Source: Paraburkholderia bannensis | GTDB lineage: Bacteria > Pseudomonadota > Gammaproteobacteria > Burkholderiales > Burkholderiaceae | DNA length: 64,000 bases | Assembly (NCBI RefSeq): GCF_014200455.1 | Contig: NZ_JACHBW010000001.1 | Span: 248,001-312,000 of the forward strand | Direction of reading: 5' to 3' | Shown here: in pieces, positions 20,237 through 30,070 of the stretch | Layout of the letters: every line of letters starts with the position of its first letter | How positions within the stretch are numbered: the first letter of the stretch is position 1 | The notes under the pieces: model-generated | The model's database searches: none | What the model saw: only the letters and a program-made list of their open reading frames with translations | Told to the model about the DNA's origin: nothing | Position numbers and translations under genes: made by a program

Positions 20237-20677
20237 GGTCTTCTCTTGCAATCTTGCCAGTGGTGGTGAAAGCGCAGTCGGGGGGCCGCTCCTTCATCCT
20301 TTGGTTACGACAGATACGAATCTGCCACGGCGTTTATTCCCTCGCACGGGCATCGTCGTGTGATTTTTTGTGCGCCTTCCGGCGCGATTCCTCCGCGCTC
20401 CGAACGGCTTCGCAGGCATGCGCGATGCGATGCGGCAGGCCCGATCATACTGACTCGCGCGGCGGCGTGAAAGTTCTCGCCCCCCCACAGCCCACACAAC
20501 CGCCCTCCACCCGCCCTGCATTTGCCCTGCGTTCGCCCTGATTCCACCCCGCATCGCGCGCGAGCACCCTCCGGACAAGCCGCCCGCGCCTTTGTACAAT
20601 GGGACGACCGGGCGCCCGCAGCAGCACGATCTGGCGGCCCCCGATTCCGACGACCCGAAGTTTCCCCGCACGAGACC
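20237..20677. other. 440-base divergent region with C-rich repeats, no gene
   Basis: Holds the promoters of the DUF4136 lipoprotein and pepN. Between about 20478 and 20550 the plus strand is strongly pyrimidine-rich with several CGCCCT/GCCCTG units. No ORF with good start and codon usage is seen. Confidence 0.45.
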
Positions 20678-23368
20678 ATGTCCGATACCGCTACGCCTAC
20701 CGTGATACGCCGCGAAGACTACGCGCCGCCCGCCTTCCTGATCGATACCGTCGATCTAGAATTCGATCTCGTGCCCGAGCGCACCATTGTCAAAAGCACG
20801 CTGGTCGTGCGCCGCAACCCGGACGCCCGTCATAGCGCGCACCTTGAGTTGATGGGCGAGCAACTGGAATTCATCGGCGCGGCCATCGACGGCCAGCCCT
20901 GGGAGCAGGTGCGCGCGCACGAGCACGGGCTGACGGTCGAAAACGTGCCCGACGCCTTCACGCTCACGCTCACCGGCGCATGCGACCCGGCCGCGAACAC
21001 CACGCTCTCCGGCCTGTATGTGTCGAGCGGCAACTTCTTCACCCAGTGCGAAGCCGAAGGTTTTCGCCGCATCACCTGGTTCCTCGACCGCCCGGACGTC
21101 ATGTCCACCTACACGGTCACGCTGCGCGCAGACAAGATCTCGTACCCCGTGCTGCTCTCGAACGGCAACCTGATCGCCGAAGGCGATCTGCCCGACGGTC
21201 GCCATTATGCGAAATGGGAAGACCCGTTCCGCAAGCCGAGCTATCTGTTCGCGCTGGTCGCGGGCAAGCTGGTGGCGCTCGAAGAGCGCATCAAGAGCGG
21301 TTCGGGCAAGGAAAAGCTGCTGCAGGTGTGGGTCGAACCGCACGACCTCGACAAGACGCGTCACGCGATGGACTCGCTGATCCACTCGATCCGCTGGGAC
21401 GAGCAGCGTTTCGGCCTCGAACTCGATCTCGACCGCTTCATGATCGTCGCCGTGAGCGACTTCAATATGGGCGCGATGGAGAACAAGGGGCTCAACATCT
21501 TCAACACGAAGTACGTGCTGGCGAACCCCGAAACGGCCACCGACGTCGACTTCGCCAACATCGAAGCCGTGGTCGGCCACGAGTATTTCCACAACTGGAC
21601 CGGCAACCGCGTGACCTGCCGCGACTGGTTCCAGCTGAGCCTGAAGGAAGGCTTGACGGTGTTCCGCGACCAGGAATTCTCGGCGGCGATGTCGGGCGGC
21701 GATGAAAACGAAGCCGCACGCGCCACCAAGCGTATCGAGGACGTGCGCGTACTGCGCCAGATGCAGTTCGCCGAAGACGCGGGCCCGATGGCGCATCCTG
21801 TGCGTCCTGAAAGCTACGTCGAGATCAACAACTTCTACACGATGACGGTCTACGAGAAAGGCTCGGAAGTCGTGCGGATGTATCAGACGCTGTTTGGCCG
21901 CGACGGCTTCCGCAAGGGCATGGATCTTTACTTCCAGCGCCACGACGGTCAAGCCGTGACCTGCGACGATTTCCGCGCCGCGATGGCCGATGCCAATGGC
22001 CGCGATCTCGCGCAGTTCGAGCGCTGGTACAGCCAGGCGGGCACGCCGCGCGTGAGCGTGACGACGCAATACGACGCCGCCGCGAAGCGCTATAGCGTGA
22101 CGCTTTCGCAGGGCTATGCGAATGGTTCGGCGGCCGCGCGCGAAACGCAGAAGGGACCGCTGCTGATTCCGTTCGCGATCGGTCTGATCGGCCCGGACGG
22201 CCGCGATCTGCCGCTCAAGCTCGAAGGCGAAAGCGCATCGCACGGCACGACGCGCGTGCTCGAAGTGACCGAAACGCAGCAGACTTTCACCTTCGTCGAT
22301 GTCGAAGCGAAGCCCCTGCCTTCGCTCCTGCGCACCTTCTCTGCGCCGGCGATCGTTGAGTACGACTACGGCAACGACGAACTGGCCTTTCTGCTCGCGC
22401 ACGACAGCGATCCGTTCAACCGATGGGAAGCGGGTCAGCGCCTCGCCACGCGCGAACTGCTCGCCCTGGCCACGCGTGCGTCCGCGGCTCAGCCGCTCGA
22501 AGCCAACGATGCGCTCGTGCAGGCCTTAAGCCGCGTGCTGACCGATACTTCGCTGTCGCCGTCCTTCCGCGAACTTGCGCTGATGCTGCCGTCGGAAACC
22601 TATCTGGCCGAGCAGATGGCGGAATCGGATCCGGCCGCCGTGCACGCCGCGCGCCAGTTCGTGCGCAAGCGTCTGGCGACGGCGCTCAAGGCCGAATGGC
22701 TGGCCGCCTACCAGGCGAACCTCACGCCGGGCGCCTATGAGCCGACGCCCGAGGCCGCCGGTCGCCGCGGTCTGAAGAACCTCGCGCTCTCGTACCTCAG
22801 CGAGCTCGACGATCCCACCGATGCCGTGCGCCTCGCCACCGCCCAGTACGACGCCGCCAACAACATGACCGATCGTGCGGCGGCGCTGTCGGCGCTGATG
22901 AACGCCTCGGCGGCCACGGGCGCCGGTTACGCGAAGCACGCGCTCGAAGACTTCTACGCGCGCTTCGAGAAAGAGCCGCTCGTGATCGACAAGTGGTTCT
23001 CGCTGCAGGCCACGCAGCGCGGCACGGCGCAGCGTCCGGTGATCGACACGGTGCGCGCGCTGATGCGCCATCCGGCCTTCAATCTGAAGAATCCGAACCG
23101 CGCGCGCTCGCTGATTTTCAGCTTCTGCGCGGCCAATCCGGCGCAATTCCACGCGGCGGACGGTTCGGGCTACGCGTTCTGGGCCGAACAGGTGATCGCG
23201 CTCGATGCCATCAATCCGCAGGTCGCCGCGCGTCTGGCGCGCAACCTCGAACTGTGGCGCCGCTTCACGCCCGCCCTGCGCGACAAGATGCGCGCCGCGC
23301 TCGAACAGGTCGCCGCACGCGTGAAGTCGCGCGACGTGCGTGAGATCGTGGAAAAAGCGTTGGCCTGA
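20678..23368 (+). CDS. pepN: Aminopeptidase N (M1 family)
   Basis: 896 residues, cytosolic zinc exopeptidase that releases N-terminal amino acids during peptide turnover. GAMENKGLNIFN (about 265) is the N-terminal-amine recognition motif. VGHEYFHNWTGNRVTCRDWF followed by LKEGLTVFRDQEF gives the HExxH-x18-E zinc site (about 301). The length and the C-terminal helical arch (RARSLIFSFCAANPAQFHAA) are those of bacterial PepN. ATG 20678 (MSDTATPTVIRRED) is the start that matches the family. A longer in-frame ORF reading upstream would add 52 residues of no similarity. Confidence 0.95.
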   Translation: MSDTATPTVIRREDYAPPAFLIDTVDLEFDLVPERTIVKSTLVVRRNPDARHSAHLELMGEQLEFIGAAIDGQPWEQVRAHEHGLTVENVPDAFTLTLTGACDPAANTTLSGLYVSSGNFFTQCEAEGFRRITWFLDRPDVMSTYTVTLRADKISYPVLLSNGNLIAEGDLPDGRHYAKWEDPFRKPSYLFALVAGKLVALEERIKSGSGKEKLLQVWVEPHDLDKTRHAMDSLIHSIRWDEQRFGLELDLDRFMIVAVSDFNMGAMENKGLNIFNTKYVLANPETATDVDFANIEAVVGHEYFHNWTGNRVTCRDWFQLSLKEGLTVFRDQEFSAAMSGGDENEAARATKRIEDVRVLRQMQFAEDAGPMAHPVRPESYVEINNFYTMTVYEKGSEVVRMYQTLFGRDGFRKGMDLYFQRHDGQAVTCDDFRAAMADANGRDLAQFERWYSQAGTPRVSVTTQYDAAAKRYSVTLSQGYANGSAAARETQKGPLLIPFAIGLIGPDGRDLPLKLEGESASHGTTRVLEVTETQQTFTFVDVEAKPLPSLLRTFSAPAIVEYDYGNDELAFLLAHDSDPFNRWEAGQRLATRELLALATRASAAQPLEANDALVQALSRVLTDTSLSPSFRELALMLPSETYLAEQMAESDPAAVHAARQFVRKRLATALKAEWLAAYQANLTPGAYEPTPEAAGRRGLKNLALSYLSELDDPTDAVRLATAQYDAANNMTDRAAALSALMNASAATGAGYAKHALEDFYARFEKEPLVIDKWFSLQATQRGTAQRPVIDTVRALMRHPAFNLKNPNRARSLIFSFCAANPAQFHAADGSGYAFWAEQVIALDAINPQVAARLARNLELWRRFTPALRDKMRAALEQVAARVKSRDVREIVEKALA

Positions 23369-23401
23369 TGATGCGCTGACGCGCGAGGCATACTGAAATC
23401 T

Positions 23402-23437
23402 GCCGGTTCGGCGAAGTTCGTCGGACCGGCTTTTTTT
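23402..23437 (+). terminator. Terminator after pepN
   Basis: GCCGGTTCG (23402-23410) pairs with CGGACCGGC (23422-23430) with one G-U pair, followed by seven T. Confidence 0.85.
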
Positions 23438-23598
23438 CGCGGTTTTTTTCGAATATTTTTCCTCGGATCGCCGTCGCCAACATGCCTGCGCAGCACGCCA
23501 GGCCGCGCGCCGACGGCTTTTTTACAGCGTTGCGCAGCGGGCAGTCACAGCCCAGCGGGTAGAATTGCGCTATTCCCCAAGCTCCCCGGAGTAATGCA

Positions 23599-24615
<1,017 letters not shown>

Positions 24616-24633
24616 AAAAGATGCAGAAAGTTC

Positions 24634-24662
24634 TTGCGTTCTTCTGAGCACTTTTCTATAAT
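24634..24662 (+). promoter_or_regulatory. Promoter of tRNA-Thr
   Basis: TTGCGT (24634-24639), 17 bases, TATAAT (24657-24662). The start point would be about 24669, some 13 bases before the mature tRNA. Confidence 0.8.
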
Positions 24663-24681
24663 CTTTCTTCTCTGATGTGCG

Positions 24682-24757
24682 GCCGGAATAGCTCAGACGG
24701 TAGAGCAGCGCATTCGTAATGCGAAGGTCGGGGGTTCGATTCCTCTTTCCGGCACCA
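24682..24757 (+). tRNA. tRNA-Thr (anticodon CGT)
   Basis: 76 bases including encoded CCA. The acceptor stem GCCGGAA pairs with TTCCGGC, discriminator A. The anticodon loop is TTCGTAA, giving CGU. The T arm GGGGGTTCGATTCCTC is normal. It nearly matches what I recall of E. coli tRNA-Thr(CGT) through the D and anticodon arms. Confidence 0.97.
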
Positions 24758-24770
24758 CCAAAGTTTCAAC

Positions 24771-24799
24771 AAAAAGCCCAGTCTCTGACTGGGCTTTTT
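24771..24799. terminator. Bidirectional terminator after tRNA-Thr
   Basis: 13-bp perfect stem AAAAAGCCCAGTC / GACTGGGCTTTTT with loop TCT. It serves tRNA-Thr and the convergent TPR gene. Confidence 0.92.
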
Positions 24800-24808
24800 G
24801 CTTTCCGG

Positions 24809-26653
24809 CTAGCGTTTCGCAGCTTTGTTCGCCGCGACTTCCTCGACCCGCTGCGCCAAAGCTGCGCGCACCTCATCAAGCACCGGCCCCCACTGCCCCA
24901 GTTCGCGCTGCCTGAAGAGCCGAACCGACGGATACCACGGACTGTCGGCGCGTTCCGCCATCCAGCGCCAATCCGTGCACGCCGGGAGCAACACCCAGAC
25001 CGGCACGCCGGACGCCGCAGCCAGATGCGCGACCGATGTATCGACGGTGAGCACCAGATCGAGCGACTGCACGATGGCTAATGTGTCGTCGAAGGTCGCA
25101 ATCTGTTCGCCGAGCGCCGTCATGTCGATGGCGGCCGGCAGCGTATCGAGCGCGCGCTGCGCCGCGCCCTTTTGCAACGCAAACCACGACACACCCGGCT
25201 GCGCGAGCACCGGCATCAAAGTGTCGATTTTTATCGAGCGGAAGCGATCGAGCTGATACCCGGGGTTGCCCGCCCACACGAGCCCCGCGCGCAGCACGCT
25301 GCAGCGCGCGGGCGATAGCGCATCGAGTCGCATACGCCAGTTGGCGACCTCCGGCTTGGGTGCCCGCAGATAGGGCATCGCAACAGGAAGGTCGCTCAAG
25401 CCGAGTTGCATATGTTCGGGCATGCGAAACATGCGACACCAGTAGTCGTAGGGGCCGCCCGGCAGGGTGTCGAAGGCCTGACGCACGCCGCTGGCGCAAC
25501 GCGCCACACCAACGATGGCCGCATCCACCCAGACGTCGACCACCGCGCCCGCGCGATGCAGCCAGTCGGCGCAACGCAATAGCTGGATCTGATCGCCCAA
25601 ACCCTGCTCGCCCAGCATCAAAATGCGCTTGCCTGCAACGGGCTCACCGGCCCACTCGGCAAAGGGCGGCCGTGCCAGTGTGCTGTTTTCAGGCAAACGC
25701 TCGTGCCATGCGTACTGCTTCCAGCCGGCCTCGAACGCGCCTTCGCGCAAGAGCGAAACGGCCAGGTTGAACTGGATATGCGCGTCGTCGGGCGCGAGCC
25801 GCGCGGCCTCGACGTTGTGCCGATGCATGGAGGCAAAGTCGCCTCGCATGTGCGCTGCGTAGGCCGCGTTGTGATGCAGCAGGGCCGACGAGGGATCGAC
25901 GCTGAGTCCCTGCCTCGACACATCGAGCGCAAGATCGAAGTGGTCGAGTTGGTTCAACGCGAAAGCGAATTCTTTGAGGGCATGGGCGTCGGTGTTAAGT
26001 TCGGCGCGCAGTAGTGCGATCAGCGCCGTGGCCTCTTCCTGGCGACCGAGGCGCGAGAGCAGCTTGAGCAAGTCGAGTCCGTCGGCGAAGCGCGCGCCGC
26101 CGGCCCTGAATGCCAGCGCCAGATAGCGCGCCGCGTCATCATAGTGACCGGCTTCGAGGCCGAGATCCGCCAGGCGGCGCGCCGCGTGGTGCAGCACCGG
26201 ATCGAGCGCGAGCGCTCTCTCATAATGATGGCGCGCTTCGTCCCGGCGACCCGCTAACTTGAGCACATCTGCGAGATTGCGATGCAGCGTGGACGTGCTG
26301 CCGGCCAGTGCCATCGCGCGATGATAGGCCGCTTCCGCGACATCAAGCTCGCCTGCAAGCGCCGCCATCAGGCCGCGATGTTCCCAGAGCTGCGCATTGG
26401 CAGGCGAAATGCGGACCGCGCGATCGAGATGACTACGCGCTTCAGCGGCGCGCCCTGCACGCATGCACGCGAGCGCCAGACTGTGCAACGCGCCTGGGTG
26501 CTCGGGTTCGAGCGACAGCAGACGCTCGTATTGCGCGATGGCCTCGTCCGTTCGACCAACCGCGAGGTAGCGCTCAGCGAGAGCGAGTTGTTCAGGCGGC
26601 GACAGATCGCCCGCGCCGTTTGCAGGCAGCGCGTTTTGGGTGAGATTCATCAT
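24809..26653 (-). CDS. Second TPR protein with C-terminal glycosyltransferase-like region
   Basis: 614 residues with the same architecture as 2753-4702. TPR units (AERYLAVGRTDEAIAQYERL and so on) fill about residues 22-300. The C-terminal part has WAGEPVAGKRILMLGEQGLG (about 334), LVWAGNPGYQLDRFRSI, VLTVDTSVAHLAAASGVPVW (about 551) and LLPACTDWRWMAERADSPWY. These blocks line up with HAEQGFGDTLQF, SIDTSIAHLAGALDAK and FAADWRWFTGTNESPWYP of the first copy, so the two are paralogues of an older duplication. Activity on sugars is inferred from the heptosyltransferase-like fold only. The start is ATG ATG at 26653/26650, without a clear ribosome site. Confidence 0.82.
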   Translation of the reverse strand: MMNLTQNALPANGAGDLSPPEQLALAERYLAVGRTDEAIAQYERLLSLEPEHPGALHSLALACMRAGRAAEARSHLDRAVRISPANAQLWEHRGLMAALAGELDVAEAAYHRAMALAGSTSTLHRNLADVLKLAGRRDEARHHYERALALDPVLHHAARRLADLGLEAGHYDDAARYLALAFRAGGARFADGLDLLKLLSRLGRQEEATALIALLRAELNTDAHALKEFAFALNQLDHFDLALDVSRQGLSVDPSSALLHHNAAYAAHMRGDFASMHRHNVEAARLAPDDAHIQFNLAVSLLREGAFEAGWKQYAWHERLPENSTLARPPFAEWAGEPVAGKRILMLGEQGLGDQIQLLRCADWLHRAGAVVDVWVDAAIVGVARCASGVRQAFDTLPGGPYDYWCRMFRMPEHMQLGLSDLPVAMPYLRAPKPEVANWRMRLDALSPARCSVLRAGLVWAGNPGYQLDRFRSIKIDTLMPVLAQPGVSWFALQKGAAQRALDTLPAAIDMTALGEQIATFDDTLAIVQSLDLVLTVDTSVAHLAAASGVPVWVLLPACTDWRWMAERADSPWYPSVRLFRQRELGQWGPVLDEVRAALAQRVEEVAANKAAKR

Positions 26654-27327
26654 CGGGAGGCAGGGGCGAAAGCGGCGGATGGACTTCTTGCGATCTTTTG
26701 AAGATAACGAAAGACGCCCTCAGATCGAATCGGACGGATCCGAAAACCCGCTCAGCCGCTGACTTGTGTGTAAGAGACGAGTAAGACGCTCTGCGAAGCA
26801 TTCTCATTGTTCTGCTCATTCGCATGGTCACTCCCCCTCCACTCAAATTACGCACATCAGCCTTCCCTTTGCTTTTAATCAGCAACATGAGAAGAAACTC
26901 CCGCTTACATACTTTTAATTGTGTTAACTGTGCGGGAGTCAACTATTACGCATAATCATTCGCTCTAGTGAAATAGCGAGGACTAGCGGTTGAATGAGCG
27001 TAAGTGCAATTTGCGGCTTCGCCCACAGTACCCCGCTGCCGGCGTTGTCCCGACCAGCCCCAATGAACCCCATCCGTATCGCTGTGGCGTGCGGCGGTGC
27101 AACATGGCAACGCGCCTGGCCACCTTCAATGAAAAAAGCCCTCGGCTCGATGCGAGGGCTTTGGCGGATTAACCCGCTATCCAAATAAGTATATTCCTGC
27201 TCGCTTAATAAGTCCGCTTCCTGTGCGAATAAAGCAACACACGCATCTGAAAAGCACTTTTACGTCCGGCGCTACTAGCATGCCTGAAGCGCCGAGTCGG
27301 ATAATCCCTTTACACAGGAGAAAGATC
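26654..27327. other. AT-richer intergenic region with inverted repeat and a minus-strand terminator
   Basis: Almost 700 bases without a credible protein gene and with lower GC than the surroundings. ACTCCCGC (26897-26904) and GCGGGAGT (26932-26939) form an 8-bp inverted repeat around a 27-base AT-rich spacer. A terminator-like hairpin lies at 27132-27162. The final part carries the promoter and ribosome site of the 49-residue protein at 27328. Confidence 0.5.
27132..27162 (-). terminator. Intrinsic terminator pointing away from any annotated gene
   Basis: AAAGCCCTCG (27135-27144) and CGAGGGCTTT (27153-27162) form a 10-bp stem with loop GCTCGATG. The U-tract (six T) is on the minus strand only. 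No minus-strand CDS lies within the next 1.2 kb upstream of it, so it may end a small RNA starting between about 27163 and 27327. Confidence 0.7.
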
Positions 27328-27477
27328 ATGGACGCCAAACCACCAAAGATTCCGACCCCGGACCAAGTTTTCAGCCCGGATCCGGAACCGGTGGCCGTCG
27401 AGTTTCTCGGCGATGAATTGCCCGCGCATGTCCGGGCGTTCCTCGACGAGCAACGCAAGGCACACGAACAGCATTAA
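27328..27477 (+). CDS. Small acidic protein (49 aa), unknown function
   Basis: ATG 27328 follows a strong ribosome site (AGGAGAAAGATC). The sequence MDAKPPKIPTPDQVFSPDPE starts Pro-rich and ends in a helical half with FLGDELPAHVRAFLDEQ. Stop at 27475-27477. Net charge is negative and there is no membrane segment. The excellent ribosome site and wobble-position GC make it credible. A short hairpin (AAGCGCCTTGGCGCTT, about 27482) follows but lacks a U-tract. I do not recognise a family. Confidence 0.65.
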   Translation: MDAKPPKIPTPDQVFSPDPEPVAVEFLGDELPAHVRAFLDEQRKAHEQH

Positions 27478-27758
27478 TGGCAAAGCGCCTTGGCGCTTAC
27501 GGGGCAATGAGTCCGGCGGTCAGCCTTGACTGCTGAGGTTGTTTGCGCACGCTGACCGCGCCACGAAATCGTGTCGTGCGAAAAGGGGTTGCGCGCCTCA
27601 AGTCACGGCTTGCGACATTGAAGGAGCACGTCGCGTTCTAGCGCGTGCACTCACGTTCGTCGGCGCGAAATGTGAACACAACCCAATGCGCCGCCCGATA
27701 ACCGGCTATCCTTCGCTTTTCTCCTCGTGGCCAGCCGGCCTTCACACGTCCACACGCA

Positions 27759-28349
27759 ATGACTTTTCGCCTTCGCGCGCTCGCGTCCTGCGCCGCCGCC
27801 CTGCTCTTTTCCTTGCCCGCCGTTTCAGCTCACGCCGACGGTGACGACACTTCCCTGACCAATCTTGTCGCGCTGGTCTCGCAACGCCTCGCGCTGGCGG
27901 AACCGGTTGCGCAATGGAAGTGGCTGAATCATAAGCCGATCACCGACACGCCGCGCGAAAACGCGCTGCTCGTCGACGTGCAAAAGCGCGCCACGGCGGC
28001 CGGAGTCGATCCGTCATTCGCGCGCGCGTTCTTCCGCGATCAGATCGACGCGAGTACGCAGGTCCAGCAAGCACTATTTGCGACCTGGCGCAATTCGCAG
28101 GCGCCCAGCGGTCCGGCGCCTGACCTCGCGAGCGTCACGCGTCCGCAACTCGATCGTCTGACGGGGCAACTGATCGGCGCGCTCGCACGCGTGCAGCCCA
28201 CGCGCACGGCCGACGACTGCCCGGCGCGCGTGGCGCGGGCCGTTGCGAACTGGAAGGAGTTGACGCGCTACGACTCCACGCGCGCGGAGGCCATGACACG
28301 TGCACTCGGCCATGTGTGCGAAGCAGGCGGCGTGGGCGGCACCGCCTGA
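27759..28349 (+). CDS. Secreted chorismate mutase (AroQ gamma class)
   Basis: 196 residues. The signal peptide is evident (MTFRLRALASCAAALLFSLP, cleavage after SAHA, about residue 25). The mature part opens LVALVSQRLALAEPVAQWKW and NHKPITDTPREN (about 36-70), which carries the Arg, Lys and acidic active-site pattern of AroQ chorismate mutases. The total length of about 170 mature residues fits the gamma class (as in Mycobacterium Rv1885c and P. aeruginosa *AroQ). It converts chorismate to prephenate, here in the periplasm. Four Cys, two of them late (DDCPAR, GHVCEAG), could form a disulfide. Confidence 0.85.
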   Translation: MTFRLRALASCAAALLFSLPAVSAHADGDDTSLTNLVALVSQRLALAEPVAQWKWLNHKPITDTPRENALLVDVQKRATAAGVDPSFARAFFRDQIDASTQVQQALFATWRNSQAPSGPAPDLASVTRPQLDRLTGQLIGALARVQPTRTADDCPARVARAVANWKELTRYDSTRAEAMTRALGHVCEAGGVGGTA

Positions 28350-28373
28350 TCTGATCTGCCAGAAAATGGCTGG

Positions 28374-29537
28374 TCAGACCTCGCTCGCGACGCCTTCTGC
28401 CGCGAGCGGTTCGAGCGGCTGCACGCGCAGGCCGCGCTCGATTCGCGTCTGCAGGATCTTCCACGTGGTGAGTTCGAACGGCGCTTCGGCAGCGCTCGCC
28501 GATGCGGCCAGCGTGGCCGCCTCCGCCGCACTCGCCGCCGCGCCGAGATAGCACCAGCGGTCGATCACATGAAATACCGTGGTGCCGCGCACGGCGTCCT
28601 GCTCTTCGACGAGCACCGCCGAGCCAAACGGCCAGGGTGCGGAAACCGGATCGAGCCTGGACACACGCACTGCCCGATTGAACGACGGCCGCAGTTGCGC
28701 GAGCCAACGCGCTTCGACCAGCAACGCACCAATCTCGCCGCCCGTCGCCTGCCACTCGACGCGACGGATGAGTTGCGCCATGCGCTGTTCACGGGACGAC
28801 CGCCGCTCACCCGACAGATGCGAGCGCACCCGCTGACGCACTCGCACGCTGCGTCCTACATATAGAGGCGCGTCGTTTTCGCCGAAAAAGGCGTAGACGC
28901 CATGCCCCGCCGGCGCGGTTTCGATCAGATCGTCGGTGATGTCGCCGGCCAGACGATGGCGGCGCGTGAGACGCTCGATCTGCGTGGCGAGCATATCTTC
29001 CGGCACGAGGCCTGGCAGGCGTTGCCAGAATTGCCAGAGCAAATCGGCATCGGCAAGCGCGCGGTGACGGTCGGAGGCCACCAGCGCGTGACGCTCGACC
29101 AGCGCATCGAGTCCATGCCGCTTCTCGGCGGGAAAGAGCGCACGTGAGAGCCGCACGGTGCACAGCACGTCGGGATTGAACGTCAGACCGGCGCGCTCGA
29201 ATTCGGCACGCAGGAAACCCCGGTCGAAGCTGGCGTTGTGGGCGACGAAAAGCTTGCCTTCGAGGCGCTTGAGCAGCGCAGGTGCAATCTCAGCAAACGT
29301 TGGCGCGCCCCTCACCATGGCATCGCTGATGCCTGTGAGTTGCTGGATAAAGGGCGGGATCGATTGTTGAGGGTTGACCAGCGAACTCCATCGCGTGGCC
29401 TGCCCATCTGTCACCTCGACGATGCCGACTTCGGTGATGCGGTGTTCGCCCACCGAGCCTCCCGTCGTTTCAAGATCAACAAAGACGAGGGGAACGTCGC
29501 CGGACGGCTGTTCGGCGCTCAAGAGGGTGTCGGACAT
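28374..29537 (-). CDS. DEDDh 3'-5' exonuclease fused to a GIY-YIG nuclease domain
   Basis: 387 residues from ATG 29537 (MSDTLLSAEQPSGDVPL). Domain 1, residues 14-185, is a DnaQ/PolC epsilon-type exonuclease: ExoI FVDLETTGGSVGEHRITEVG, ExoII FVAHNASFDRGFLRAEFERA, ExoIII HRALADADLLWQF. Domain 2, about 205-290, is GIY-YIG: GHGVYAFFGENDAPLYVGRS and VRQRVRSHL, with a downstream LLVEARWLAQLRPSFNRAV that carries the metal-binding Glu as in UvrC. The C-terminal 100 residues are poorly conserved. Similar fusions are known in other proteobacteria and actinobacteria and are usually linked to DNA repair. An in-frame upstream start would add 15 residues. Confidence 0.9.
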   Translation of the reverse strand: MSDTLLSAEQPSGDVPLVFVDLETTGGSVGEHRITEVGIVEVTDGQATRWSSLVNPQQSIPPFIQQLTGISDAMVRGAPTFAEIAPALLKRLEGKLFVAHNASFDRGFLRAEFERAGLTFNPDVLCTVRLSRALFPAEKRHGLDALVERHALVASDRHRALADADLLWQFWQRLPGLVPEDMLATQIERLTRRHRLAGDITDDLIETAPAGHGVYAFFGENDAPLYVGRSVRVRQRVRSHLSGERRSSREQRMAQLIRRVEWQATGGEIGALLVEARWLAQLRPSFNRAVRVSRLDPVSAPWPFGSAVLVEEQDAVRGTTVFHVIDRWCYLGAAASAAEAATLAASASAAEAPFELTTWKILQTRIERGLRVQPLEPLAAEGVASEV

Positions 29538-29743
29538 GATGCAGCGGTAGAGCGGAGAGAAGAAATCGGCCCAAGTATGCACTGTTTGGGCAAAGCGCGC
29601 AGCGTTTTCACGAGGCGGACCGCTTTCGGGATCGCATTTTAAGGACGCGATTGACGATTTTTTTGGTATTGGGGTTTTCCCGTTAAAAGGCCGGTTTTTT
29701 ATAAAAAAACCCGATAGTTTTATTCGGCTACTTTTTACGCCGG
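29538..29743. other. Divergent/leader region of the nuclease gene, no gene
   Basis: AT-rich around 29660-29750 with an imperfect hairpin (CCGGTTTTTTATAAAAAAACCCG, split at about 29700). It should hold the nuclease promoter on the minus strand. Confidence 0.35.
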
Positions 29744-29773
29744 AAATAAAAAAGCCCTGGATGACCAGGGCTT
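29744..29773 (-). terminator. Terminator of the cold-shock gene
   Basis: AAGCCCTGG (29752-29760) pairs with CCAGGGCTT (29765-29773), loop ATGA. The minus-strand copy ends in TTTTTTATTT. Confidence 0.85.
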
Positions 29774-29866
29774 GTCTTTATGCGGAGAGCGAATATCGAA
29801 TGCGCTCGACCCGCGAGCCTGATGATGCCAAGACTTAAGCCTGGGCCACACCAGACGCCAGCGCGC

Positions 29867-30070
29867 TTACAGCGGCTGGATGTTCGCTGCCTGCTTGCCC
29901 TTCGGGCCAACCTTGACGTCGAACGAGACGCGCTGGTTTTCCTTCAGCGACTTGAAGCCTTCCGAACGGATCTCCGAGAAGTGCGCGAACAGATCGTCGC
30001 CGCCGGCATCCGACGTGATGAAGCCAAAGCCCTTAGCATCATTGAACCATTTGACAATACCGGTTTCCAT
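29867..30070 (-). CDS. Cold-shock protein (CspA family)
   Basis: 67 residues, one S1-like cold-shock domain. RNP1 is KGFGFIT (about 14-20) and RNP2 is DLFAHFSEI (about 26-34). [19 protein letters not shown] and the C-terminal [10 protein letters not shown] are canonical. It binds single-stranded RNA and DNA and acts as an RNA chaperone. ATG 30070 follows GAGGGAAAC. A long AT-rich upstream region suggests the long 5' leader usual for csp mRNAs. I cannot say which paralogue this is. Confidence 0.96.
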   Translation of the reverse strand: METGIVKWFNDAKGFGFITSDAGGDDLFAHFSEIRSEGFKSLKENQRVSFDVKVGPKGKQAANIQPL

